Positions 33,680-41,998 of a stretch of 64,000 bases of DNA are shown one piece after another. Within the stretch, counting starts at the first letter, position 1; each line of letters opens with the position of its first letter. Origin of the DNA: Syntrophobacterales bacterium. GTDB lineage: Bacteria > Desulfobacterota > Desulfobaccia > Desulfobaccales > 0-14-0-80-60-11. The position numbers and the translations under genes are program-made. Where the stretch lies: NCBI GenBank assembly GCA_023229795.1, contig JALNYP010000008.1:1-64000 (forward strand). The letters run 5' to 3'. Under the pieces are notes generated by a model. It was not told where the DNA came from, did no database searches, and was given only the letters and a program-made list of their open reading frames with translations.

Positions 33680-34454
33680 ACAACTATCCCCTTGCAAGTT
33701 GTTTTGCTTCTGCCAATCGGCCAATTTTTTGACCGAGACCTGTGAAGTGCCGGGCCCTCCTTTACCGGTGAGATTTTTTCGGTGTATATTTTATTAATTT
33801 CTCCTCAAAGGTTTGTCAAGTTGGCTTAAGTATATTTTCTTAAATAATTAATAAATTATCAATCGACATTACCTTTGTTTAATATTTTATACAAGACAAT
33901 ATGCTATATGATTTTTTCAAAAATATTCCCATACCACACTTACCAGCCTGCTAAATTCCGCCTGGCCTGCTTTTTTGATTTATTTTAATCAATTTTTCAG
34001 TAAGTTATCAAATCTCGAATTCACTCTGGCAAGCCAGTTTTCTTAACTTCAATTTGCCTAAATTATTTTTATTATTTGTCAGACCTACAAATAATTTAGT
34101 AATTTGACTTGAAAGAAAGTTCGATTCGATTCGAAATTAACATATGGGAACGCGGCGGCCGCGTCTATGCGGTAAAATGCCTATTTTCATATAGGTGAAA
34201 GTGCCTAGTGATCGTACATGTTCACAAAGCATTCTCCCCCCTTTGAGCCCTCCGGCGATCTTGGGGCACCCGGCGGCAGGGAGGTGAGCTTAGGTCAGTA
34301 AGGAGCAACTATGGGGCCCGCCTTTTGAATCTGGCCGGGCGGGGCCAGCGCTCCAGCCAGAAGAAGCTTTTCCGATTGAATTATCCCGGTCGGCAGGGAT
34401 GAAGGCGCTCGTCTCGCGGGGGTTATGGGAAAGACGGAGAACGGATAATCAGGA
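33680..34454. other. 775-base AT-rich gap upstream of the PEP-CTERM gene
   Basis: No gene seen. 33780-34140 is strikingly AT-rich compared with the rest of the window. On the minus strand TTGACA at 33818-33813 could be a -35 box about 140 bases before the PEP-CTERM start, but the -10 is weak (TAATAA after 17 bases). 34140-34454 is GC-normal and unassigned. Confidence 0.4.
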
Positions 34455-35108
34455 TCAGGCGGTCGGGACGCCGTTGACGCCGCCGTTGATCAGGCGCACC
34501 ACGGCCATATCGGGGAAGTAGTCGATGATGTTGAGGCCGCCGTAGCTCTGGTCCAGGCGGAACAGGTGTTCGAGGGAGAGGCCCAGGGCCTCGCTGAGGA
34601 TGACCCGGTTGATCCCGGCGTGGGCCACGATGAGAAAGGCTTCCTGGTGGTGCCGGCAGATAAGCTCATTCAGCCGGGGCAGGGCCCGGGCCCGCACGTC
34701 CAGGAGGCTTTCGCCGCCGGGGATACGGAAGTTGGGCAGGTCCCGGAGCCGGGCCTCAAGTTCGGCGGGGTAGCGCTCGGCGATCTCGGCAAAACTCAGG
34801 CCTTCCCAGTCGCCGAAGTGGACCTCGCGCAACTCCGCCCAGGCCTGGGGAGCCACGTCGCGCCCGCGGCCGATGATCTGGGCCCCGGTCAAGGCCCGGG
34901 TCAGATCCGAGGCATAAATCCCCCGGAGCGGCACGGACTCAAGCTGGGCCGCCAGGGCCTCCAACTGCCGCACCCCCTGGGGGGACAGCCCGATATCGTT
35001 GTTGCCGTGATAGAGGTGGGTATGCCCGTCGGCCACCTGGCCGTGGCGCACCAGGTAGAGGCGGGTGGGGATCAGGGAACCTTTGGCAGCGGCGGCCATG
35101 GAACTCAT
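34455..35108 (-). CDS. Phosphoglycerate mutase-like histidine phosphatase (CobC-like)
   Basis: 217 residues with the catalytic RHG motif (LYLVRHGQV), second motif ASDLTRALTGAQII, the acid residue in LREVHFGDWEGLS and a late AHAGINRVI. The GDWEG and AHAG forms and the size are common in CobC (alpha-ribazole 5'-phosphate phosphatase), but general phosphatase activity cannot be excluded. Its first codons are duplicated as a fragment 600 bases upstream (35597-35683). GGAGG lies about 10 bases before ATG 35108. Confidence 0.82.
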   Translation of the reverse strand: MSSMAAAAKGSLIPTRLYLVRHGQVADGHTHLYHGNNDIGLSPQGVRQLEALAAQLESVPLRGIYASDLTRALTGAQIIGRGRDVAPQAWAELREVHFGDWEGLSFAEIAERYPAELEARLRDLPNFRIPGGESLLDVRARALPRLNELICRHHQEAFLIVAHAGINRVILSEALGLSLEHLFRLDQSYGGLNIIDYFPDMAVVRLINGGVNGVPTA

Positions 35109-35145
35109 GCGCCTTAAGCCTCCATAATGGCGTTGTTGTTTAACT

Positions 35146-35230
35146 CGTTCCCAAGTTGTACTTGGGAACGTAAATGGTTGCCAAGTTTAACTTGGCGGAA
35201 AAAAGCGTTCCCAAGCTCAGCTTGGGAACG
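35146..35230. repeat. Array of three CCAAG hairpins
   Basis: 35146-35170 CGTTCCCAAG...CTTGGGAACG, 35181-35195 CCAAGTTTAACTTGG, 35206-35230 CGTTCCCAAG...CTTGGGAACG: three palindromes in a row with 10-11 base spacers. A degenerate copy lies near 14890-14930. Confidence 0.7.
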
Positions 35231-35272
35231 AGGAGGAAATCTTCCTGAAGATTTTGGTGGGCAGTGCCCACC

Positions 35273-35344
35273 CTACATTTCCTTCGGCTTCTTAGCTCCG
35301 ATTTCGGGATCAAGGTAATGGTCTTGGCCCTCGTATTTTGCCAT
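35273..35344 (-). pseudogene. Possible Fic-toxin N-terminal remnant
   Basis: A 23-codon frame (MAKYEGQDHYLDPEIG, then unrelated codons) starting inside the end of the VbhA-like antitoxin gene, where a Fic toxin normally begins. The Y.DP-like opening resembles the YxYPGT start of Fic proteins. Everything after about residue 16 is lost to repeat sequence. Very short, so tentative. Confidence 0.35.
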
Positions 35345-35519
35345 GTGAAAACTTGCGGAGGGTGGCGCGGATACCATCCTCAATCTCGATCTCGCCCCTG
35401 GCGGCTCGTTGCATCTCTGCAATGATGTCAGGCGGGACTTCCAACCCTTCCACCCTTTGCTGGGCAACGGCGTTTTCGACGGCCCTCAAATTCTGGTTGA
35501 TTTTCTGTTTACTTAGCAT
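35310..35519 (-). CDS. VbhA-like antitoxin (orphan)
   Basis: 69 residues: VENAVAQQRVEGLEVPPDII and AEMQRAARGEIEIEDGI match the helical VbhA antitoxin domain that blocks Fic AMP-transferases (pattern ANV..EGLE.s.e......ArGEi). ATG 35519 chosen as the family-consistent start; the longer frame reads into flanking sequence. The toxin expected downstream is truncated to a stub, so this is an orphan antitoxin. The inhibitory S/TxxxE(G/N) helix is not evident in the short stretch. Confidence 0.6.
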   Translation of the reverse strand: MLSKQKINQNLRAVENAVAQQRVEGLEVPPDIIAEMQRAARGEIEIEDGIRATLRKFSHGKIRGPRPLP

Positions 35520-35596
35520 GGTCAGAGCCTCGGCTATTTTATAGCACATAACCTCAAAAAAATCAGCGGCTAAGAGGCCGTAGCGAGAGGTCAAGG

Positions 35597-35754
35597 TCGT
35601 TGTTGCCGTGATAGAGGTGGGTATGCCCGTCAGCCACCTGGCCGTGGCGCACCAGGTAGAGGCGGGTGGGGGTCAGGGAACCTCTATCGCGTGGGCTTGG
35701 AAACGCATAATTTGAAGCTACCTTCAAAGTAAGAATTGTAACTTGTAGGGGCAA
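35597..35754 (-). pseudogene. Duplicated 5' fragment of the histidine phosphatase gene
   Basis: 35597-35683 matches 34996-35082 at 85 of 87 bases and encodes the same PTRLYLVRHGQVADGHTHLY start. The copy stops after the RHG region and is followed by unrelated sequence, so it is a non-functional duplicate. The two direct copies bracket the hairpin array and antitoxin remnant. Confidence 0.8.
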
Positions 35755-35774
35755 GCCATTGATCTATAAGTTTA

Positions 35775-36620
35775 TTAGATAGTTATGCCTTCTTCAGATG
35801 CCTTACTAATCAGATAGTTTGTAAATGCAGTACAAGATACAAGCATAAACTTAGCATCATTGAAAGATAGCTTTGGTTCCTCTAACATTGCATGCCTAAT
35901 GCCATCAGCAGCAGATGTATAGCCATACAATGATGAAATACTTTTCTTTAATGCCGGGTGTAATAGTGCCTTTTCCTCGAAAACTTTTAATGCACTTCCT
36001 AATGTGGCTTTCGCATCGCGCGTTATAATCTGCGATATTGCCTCGACAGCACTTATTGATTCTTTGATAGAATTCCTATAATCAGGCTTCTCCCTATCTG
36101 CTAAAAGACTCAATGCCGTTTTAAGATGAGCCTGTACTCCTTTAAGCTTAGAGGTATCTGCTATAGCCTCTTCAATACTGTTTATTTCCTCGTCAGACGT
36201 TATTTCAACTATATGCTTGTCTATCAGACGATATGCGGAAAGCTCTCGCTCTAAAACATAATTGCAAAAAGTTACGAAATCTTCTATTAAATCTTTCGGT
36301 GCTGATTTAGCAGTGTATTCAATAAAATCATATACCTCGTTCCATGGACATTTAAAGAAGTATTCACGAACTATTTTGAGTGCATTATCAAAGTATTGTG
36401 GGAGATTATCCAATGGCCAATTAAAGTACCCATGCCAATATCTCTGAAAAAGACGATACATGTTGCTTGTCATAAATGTGCTAGGATAGCGGCTTTCGTA
36501 TTTTTCCCACAAGTAAAGATGTAGCGCGTCCCAAAGACCTGATCGTAATGCAATGTCAATATCGTCTTTTTGAACAACTGACCTAACTGGCTTCAAACCC
36601 TTGCGGTGAGAAAAGAACAT
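35775..36620 (-). CDS. AbiJ-like (AbiJ-NTD4 + HEPN-type) abortive-infection protein
   Basis: 281 residues. The N-terminus FSHRKGLKPVRSVVQKDDIDIALRSGLWDALHLYLWEKY fits the AbiJ N-terminal domain 4 pattern. The C-terminal half is all-helical and ends with a HEPN-like motif SAADGIRHAMLEEP (R..H) and AKFMLVSCTAFTNYLI. HEPN proteins are RNases that trigger growth arrest on phage infection; activity here is inferred. Base composition is much AT-richer than neighbours, suggesting recent acquisition. GGAG sits 6 bases before ATG 36620. Single gene, no obvious partner. Confidence 0.72.
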   Translation of the reverse strand: MFFSHRKGLKPVRSVVQKDDIDIALRSGLWDALHLYLWEKYESRYPSTFMTSNMYRLFQRYWHGYFNWPLDNLPQYFDNALKIVREYFFKCPWNEVYDFIEYTAKSAPKDLIEDFVTFCNYVLERELSAYRLIDKHIVEITSDEEINSIEEAIADTSKLKGVQAHLKTALSLLADREKPDYRNSIKESISAVEAISQIITRDAKATLGSALKVFEEKALLHPALKKSISSLYGYTSAADGIRHAMLEEPKLSFNDAKFMLVSCTAFTNYLISKASEEGITI

Positions 36621-36769
36621 CGCCTTCTCCTTGCTGGAAAGTCAATTCTTTACGATCACAGGGAATCCAATCAAATCCAAAACGTTAATCAAAACATATA
36701 ATCTTATCCAATTGAAGCACACAAAGGCTTAAAAATCAAGGAATTGGCTGAGGCGAGGTCTTGGCGAGG

Positions 36770-37987
36770 TTATTCTTCCATAATAGCGTTGTTAGGCACT
36801 ACCACCACGCCGTTTTCGGTGACGTGGAAGAGCTTGGCGTCCCGGGCGGGGTCCAGGCCGATGGCGAAGCCTGGGGGCACGCGCACGCCTTCTTCGATGA
36901 TGGCCCGGCGGATGTGGGCCCCGGCGCCGACTTCGACTCCGTCCCAGAGGATGGCTTCGCACACGGTGGCGCCCGTCCCCACCTTGACCCCGGGAGACAG
37001 GACCGAGCCCTCCACCGTGCCGGCGATGACACAGCCCGAGGCGATGAGGGAGTCTTCCACGGTCACATGCGAGCCGGTGCAGATATACTTGCTGGGCGGA
37101 TAAAGCTGGGGGCGGCTCCGGATCGGCCAGTCGGGATCGAACAGCTCGAACACGGGCCGGGTGCCCATGAGGTCCTGGTGGGCCTTGAAGTAGGCGTCCA
37201 ACATGCCGATATCCCGCCAGTAGCGCGGGGTCCCGGCGGCGGGGTCCTGGAAGTTGAAGGCAAAGACCCGCTTGCGCCCCACCATCTGGGGGATGATGTC
37301 GCCGCCGAAATCGTGTCTGCTGGCCTTCTTCTTGGCGTCCTTGATGACCTCGGCCACCAGGACTTCGGCCTTGAAGATGTAGACCCCCATGGAGACCAGG
37401 GAGAAGTCGGGGTTATCGGGCAGGCCCGGCGGGTCGGCGGGCTTTTCCAGAAAATTTTCCACCTCGCCGGCGCCGTTCACCTTGAGAATGCCGAAGGAGC
37501 TGCCCTCAATGCGGGGCACCATGACCGCGGCCACGGTCAGGTCCGCGTCCCGGCTCAGGTGGAACTCCATCATCTCCCGGTAGTCCAGCTTATAGACGTG
37601 ATCGCCGGATAAGATGAGCACCTGTTGGGGGCGCTCCTGCTGCAGGAGGGTGAGGTTCTGGTAGATGGAATCGGCGGTGCCCCGGTACCAGCGGCTGACC
37701 ATGATCTGCTGGGGCGGCATGGAGTAGATGAACTCCCCCAGGTCCGGGTGCATGACGTCCCAGGCCTGGCGCAGGTGCTGGTCCATGGAAAAGCTGCCGT
37801 ACTGGGTCAGCACGTAGATGCGGCGAATTCCCGAATTGAGGCAGTTGGACAGGGTGAAATCAATAATCCGGTAGATGCCCCCGAAGGTGATCACCGGCTT
37901 GGCCTTGTCCCGGGTCAGCGGAAAGAGGCGCTCCCCCTTGCCCCCGGCCATGATGATGGTGGTGAGTTTCTGCATGGGCACGGTCAT
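36770..37987 (-). CDS. glgC: Glucose-1-phosphate adenylyltransferase
   Basis: Makes ADP-glucose from glucose 1-phosphate and ATP for glycogen synthesis. 405 residues with IIMAGGKGERLFPLTRDKAKPVITFGG (pyrophosphorylase signature), RIIDFTLSNCLNSG, LSGDHVYKLDY, FLEKP, MGVYIFKAEVL and a C-terminal left-handed beta-helix (GCVIAGTVEGSVLSPGVKVG). Start overlaps the stop of the upstream response-regulator gene (ATGA), so these two are coupled, an unusual pairing that suggests regulated storage metabolism. Confidence 0.93.
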   Translation of the reverse strand: MTVPMQKLTTIIMAGGKGERLFPLTRDKAKPVITFGGIYRIIDFTLSNCLNSGIRRIYVLTQYGSFSMDQHLRQAWDVMHPDLGEFIYSMPPQQIMVSRWYRGTADSIYQNLTLLQQERPQQVLILSGDHVYKLDYREMMEFHLSRDADLTVAAVMVPRIEGSSFGILKVNGAGEVENFLEKPADPPGLPDNPDFSLVSMGVYIFKAEVLVAEVIKDAKKKASRHDFGGDIIPQMVGRKRVFAFNFQDPAAGTPRYWRDIGMLDAYFKAHQDLMGTRPVFELFDPDWPIRSRPQLYPPSKYICTGSHVTVEDSLIASGCVIAGTVEGSVLSPGVKVGTGATVCEAILWDGVEVGAGAHIRRAIIEEGVRVPPGFAIGLDPARDAKLFHVTENGVVVVPNNAIMEE

Positions 37988-38337
37988 CGATTGATCAATT
38001 TTTTGACTTTGGCCTTTAACTCGGTGAGGTCTGACGATTTCACCACATAGGCGTCCGCGGCCCAGCTCATGAAGCTTTCCTGGTATTGGGTATAGGCGGT
38101 GTTCAAGATCACCGGCAGACTTTCCTTGAGCCCCAGGATGCGGGGCAGGGCCTCGAGGCCGTCCATGCCGGGCATGCGAATGTCCAGGATAACCAGGTCC
38201 AGGGCCTCGGTCTCCACCATCTTCAAGGCATCCCGGGCATTGGTGGCGATCAGGACTTTATAGCCTTCCTCCTCCAGTTCCTCTTGCAGAAGGGTGCGGA
38301 TCGATTCATCGTCATCCACCACCAGGATAGTTTTCAT
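37984..38337 (-). CDS. Single-domain response regulator (CheY-like)
   Basis: 117 residues, one receiver domain: acidic pair DDDES, phospho-acceptor Asp in VILDIRMPG (about residue 53), Thr/Ala switch region NTAYTQY and the conserved Lys in YVVKSSDL. No output domain. Stop overlaps the start of glgC. The cognate kinase may be one of the orphan sensors in the window (39.3 kb or elsewhere), but no direct evidence exists. Confidence 0.9.
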   Translation of the reverse strand: MKTILVVDDDESIRTLLQEELEEEGYKVLIATNARDALKMVETEALDLVILDIRMPGMDGLEALPRILGLKESLPVILNTAYTQYQESFMSWAADAYVVKSSDLTELKAKVKKLINR

Positions 38338-38429
38338 TCACCGCCTTTCCGTACGCGAGTTTCACCTAGATTAAGCCTTCCGCAGCGCGAAGGCAACCGG
38401 GGCCGGAAAAAAAATCCCTCGGGGGCCGG

Positions 38430-39062
38430 TCACGCGCCTGGGGGCGGCTGCCAGCGGGCCTCTCCCAGGAACAGGGGCAGTTCCGCCGCACAAATAGGCC
38501 CGACCCGGATATCCCAGCCGGTATAGGCCGCCAGCTCGTCTTTCAAGGGGGCCACCACCCCGGGGATAATCAGTTGCCGGTGCCCGACCCGCTGCGCCAG
38601 GCGGTGGGTTTCCAGACTTTGATCCAGGCGCTGGGGCGTGAAGCTGCGGTAGATCATGGACATGTCCACCGTATCCCCCCGGGTGTCGATGACCAGCAGG
38701 AAAAAGGGGCTGACCGTGAGGGCCAAAAGTCCGGTGATCACGGCCAGGGTGAATTCACTGTTGCCGGTGACCAGAACCGGGGCGTCGGCCCCGGGGTCGT
38801 TGATTTCAAACAGGTCAGACGGCGTGGGCCGGGGGAACTCCAGGGACTGGACCACCGGCAGGATTTCCAGGGCCCGCGCCGCCAGGGACAGGGCGTAGCG
38901 CTTGGCCGGAGAAAGCGCCGGGCAGTCCTCGGGTTTGAGGCTTCCGTCCTTGAGCCGGGCCACCACCTCGGGGCACTCCAGCCCCCCCCACCCCCGGCAT
39001 TCCTCCGGGGTCAGATACGGGGCGAGGTCGATTCTATCCACGTAAAGATTGGCCTTCAGCAT
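38430..39062 (-). CDS. Standalone CdhE/AcsC-like corrinoid-protein fragment with degenerate Fe-S motif
   Basis: 210 residues. The C-terminal half (VLVTGNSEFTLAVITGLL, LLVIDTRGDTVDMS, HRQLIIPGVVAPLKDELAAYTGWDIRVGPICAAELPLFL) aligns with the C-terminus of the acetyl-CoA synthase/CODH gamma subunit (corrinoid Fe-S protein). Upstream, C.......CPEVVARLKDGSLKPEDCP resembles its Fe-S domain, but the second ligand of C..C....C is Trp, leaving three of four cysteines. The TIM-barrel between the two parts is missing. ATG 39062 has GGAGG 4 bases upstream. Function unknown; perhaps a corrinoid-binding or assembly protein. Confidence 0.6.
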   Translation of the reverse strand: MLKANLYVDRIDLAPYLTPEECRGWGGLECPEVVARLKDGSLKPEDCPALSPAKRYALSLAARALEILPVVQSLEFPRPTPSDLFEINDPGADAPVLVTGNSEFTLAVITGLLALTVSPFFLLVIDTRGDTVDMSMIYRSFTPQRLDQSLETHRLAQRVGHRQLIIPGVVAPLKDELAAYTGWDIRVGPICAAELPLFLGEARWQPPPGA

Positions 39063-39343
39063 GCTTCCTCCCGCCAGGATCAACCTTATCCAGCCTAACA
39101 AGAATGTAGCTTCAGGTCAATGTCTTAGGGGGAAGTACAGGAGCGTTTCGCCTTTGGCCGGCCGCCGCGGCGGGCGGGGGCGCCACCTTGCCATCTTTGA
39201 AATGACGGAGGCCATGATCTCTGGTATAAAATGATATTTATTAGAGGATAATCCCCGAATAGTGTTTATCTTATCCGGCGGGGCGTAAAGCCCGGGGCCT
39301 GCCCCGAGAAAGTCCGTCATGGCGCGGGTTTTAGGGAGCCGAG

Positions 39344-41965
39344 ATGTTTGCTGACGCCAAGAAAGAGGCGCACCCGATCCCCCTGAAGCTCTATGGGTTG
39401 GTCTTCATCGGGGTCTGGACCCTGGTGGCGGCCGCGTCTTTGGGCTGGAATCTGCTCCAGGACCGGGACGAGGCCTTAAGCGTGGCCCGCCACATCGCCC
39501 TGACCAACTACGAGCGGGACGTGCTCTACCGCCGCTGGGCCGCGGCCCATGGGGGCGTGTATGTCCCGGTGACCCCCCAGACCCCGCCGACCCCCTACCT
39601 TTCGAAGCTGCCCGAGCGCGATCTCACCACCCCTTCGGGCCGCCGCCTCACCTTGCTGAACCCGGCTTACATGACCCGCCAGGTTTACGATATGGCCGCT
39701 CAGGCGGGCCTGGCCCGGGGCCACCTCACCAGCTTGAAGCCCATCCGCCCGGAAAACGCCCCCGATCCCTGGGAGGCCAAGGCCCTTAAGGCCTTTGAGC
39801 AGGGCCGGGAGGAAGTCAGTGAAGTGGCCGACATCGGCGGCAAGCCCTATATGCGTCTCATGCGCCCCTTTGTCACCGAAGCCAGTTGTCTGCAGTGTCA
39901 CGCCGAACAGGGTTACAAAGTGGGGGATATCCGGGGCGGCGTCAGCATCGCCATCCCCATGGCCAACGCGGGGCCGGACAGGTGGCACACCTGGTCGCTC
40001 ATCCTGGGGCACCTGGCCTTATGGCTGGTGGGGGTGATGGGGATTATCCTGGCGGCCCGGCAGATCGGCGCCAACGCCGCGGCCAGGATCAAGGCCCAGG
40101 AGGCCGCGGCCGCGGCCAGCACCGCGGTCCAGACCATCGACGGCATGTTGGACGGGGTGATCATCACCGACCTCAAGGGGCGCATTACCCACACCAATAA
40201 AGCCCTGACGGCCTATTTCGGCTGGGGCCCGGAAGTCCTGGGGGAACTGGCCACCAAGATTGTAGCAAACCGGGACGGCTCCAGGCTCCTGGCGGGCCTC
40301 ACCGCCTGCGTCGCCCAGGGCTATAAACGAGACCTGGAGTGTCAACTCCTAAACAAGGACCGCCTGGAGGTCCCGGTCTTGATTAACGCCTCCCTGATCA
40401 CCGACCCCGCGGGCCAGCCCATGGGGGTGATCGGGGTGATCCGGGATATCACCGCGCTGCGCCGGGCCGAGGCGGCCCTGGAGGCGGAACGCCGCCGCCT
40501 CTTCTCGCTCCTGGAGGAGTTGCCCGCCTACGTTTACCTGAAGGCCCCGGATTATTCCATCAAGTTCGCCAACCGCTTCTTCCGGGAACGCTTCGGGGAC
40601 CCCGGCGACCGGCCGTGCTTCCAGGTAATGAACGACTATGATTCCCCTTGCCCGGATTGCCAGGCCATGCGGGTTCTCACCACCCATGAACCCCTGGAAC
40701 ATGAATGGGTCCATAAGAGCGGCCGGACCTACCGCACCTATGTCTACCCCTTTGCCGATTTCGACGGCTCTCCCCTGGTCCTGGAACTGGGCATCGACAT
40801 TACCGAACGCAAACAGGCCGAAGAGGTCCTCAAGGAAAAAACCCGCACCCTGGAAGCCTTCTTTGCCCATACCATCACCCCCCTGGTCTTCCTGGACAAG
40901 GACTTCAACTTCATCCGGGTGAACGCGGCCTATGCCCAGGCCTGCCAGCGCGACGTCGCCGAGTTCCCGGGGCACAACCACTTTGAATTCTACCCCAACG
41001 AGGAAAACCAGGCGCTCTTCACCCAGGTGCTGAAAACCAAGGCGCCGTATCAGGCCGTGGCCAAGGCCTTCGTCTTTCCCGATCACCCGGAATGGGGGGT
41101 GACCTATTGGGATTGGACCCTGGTGCCGATCCTGGATGAAGCGGGGGAGGTGGATTTTCTGGTCTTTGCCCTGGATGACGTGACGGCGCGTAAAAAAGCC
41201 GAACAGGAGATTCGGCAGCTCAACGAGGAACTGGAGGAGCGGGTGCGGCTGCGCACCGCCCAACTCGAGGCGGCCAACCGGGAACTGGAAGGGTTCTCCT
41301 ACTCCGTGTCCCACGACTTGCGGGCCCCCCTCCGGGCCATTGACGGCTTCTCCCGGATTCTCGTCAAGGATTATGCTGGGGGCCTGGATGCTGAGGGGCA
41401 ACGGTTCTTGGGGATCATCCGCGGCAACACCCAGAAAATGGGCCAGCTTATTGACGACCTGTTGGCCTTTTCCCAACTGGGGCGCCGGAGACTGCAGGCC
41501 ACCGAGGTGGACATGAACCGGCTGGTCAACGACGTGGTGGCGGAACTGCACGACGCCGAGCCGGAGCGGCAGGTGCAGTGGGACCTCCACCCCCTCCCCG
41601 CCGCCCGGGCGGACCGGGCCTTGATGCAGCAAGTATGGATCAATCTTTTGGGTAATGCCCTCAAGTTCACTCGTCCGCAACAGACCGCGGTCATCGAAGT
41701 GGGCTGCCGCGCCGAAGGCGACGAAAATATCTATTATGTCAAGGACAACGGGGTGGGCTTCGACATGCGCTATGTCCATAAATTATTCGGGGTCTTCCAG
41801 CGCCTGCACCGCTTTGAGGAATTTGAGGGCACCGGGGTGGGGCTGGCCCTGGTGCAGCGCATCGTGGAGCGTCACGGCGGCCGCGTCGGGGCCGAAGGCC
41901 GGGTCAACGGCGGGGCCACCTTCTCGTTTACCCTGCCGCGCCGGCCCGCCCAGGCCGGATATTGA
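39344..41965 (+). CDS. Membrane sensor histidine kinase with c-heme DUF3365 domain and PAS domains
   Basis: 873 residues. TM1 near 15-35; a periplasmic Tll0287/DUF3365 domain with one heme motif CLQCH (182-186); TM2 (LALWLVGVMGIILAA); three PAS-type domains; then HisKA with the phospho-acceptor His657 (SYSVSHDLRAPL) and a HATPase (NLLGNALKF, DNGVGFD, GTGVGLALV). It probably senses redox state or a small ligand through the heme. Transcribed toward malic enzyme with a 33-base gap, so the two could be co-transcribed. Confidence 0.87.
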   Translation: MFADAKKEAHPIPLKLYGLVFIGVWTLVAAASLGWNLLQDRDEALSVARHIALTNYERDVLYRRWAAAHGGVYVPVTPQTPPTPYLSKLPERDLTTPSGRRLTLLNPAYMTRQVYDMAAQAGLARGHLTSLKPIRPENAPDPWEAKALKAFEQGREEVSEVADIGGKPYMRLMRPFVTEASCLQCHAEQGYKVGDIRGGVSIAIPMANAGPDRWHTWSLILGHLALWLVGVMGIILAARQIGANAAARIKAQEAAAAASTAVQTIDGMLDGVIITDLKGRITHTNKALTAYFGWGPEVLGELATKIVANRDGSRLLAGLTACVAQGYKRDLECQLLNKDRLEVPVLINASLITDPAGQPMGVIGVIRDITALRRAEAALEAERRRLFSLLEELPAYVYLKAPDYSIKFANRFFRERFGDPGDRPCFQVMNDYDSPCPDCQAMRVLTTHEPLEHEWVHKSGRTYRTYVYPFADFDGSPLVLELGIDITERKQAEEVLKEKTRTLEAFFAHTITPLVFLDKDFNFIRVNAAYAQACQRDVAEFPGHNHFEFYPNEENQALFTQVLKTKAPYQAVAKAFVFPDHPEWGVTYWDWTLVPILDEAGEVDFLVFALDDVTARKKAEQEIRQLNEELEERVRLRTAQLEAANRELEGFSYSVSHDLRAPLRAIDGFSRILVKDYAGGLDAEGQRFLGIIRGNTQKMGQLIDDLLAFSQLGRRRLQATEVDMNRLVNDVVAELHDAEPERQVQWDLHPLPAARADRALMQQVWINLLGNALKFTRPQQTAVIEVGCRAEGDENIYYVKDNGVGFDMRYVHKLFGVFQRLHRFEEFEGTGVGLALVQRIVERHGGRVGAEGRVNGGATFSFTLPRRPAQAGY

Positions 41966-41998
41966 GATGCTGTCGCTCATTATCATACAAGGCGGGAC

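Noticed and set aside
33780..34140. Replication origin or attachment site in the AT-rich gap
   Set aside because: No DnaA-box cluster, integrase or tRNA nearby; AT-richness alone is insufficient.
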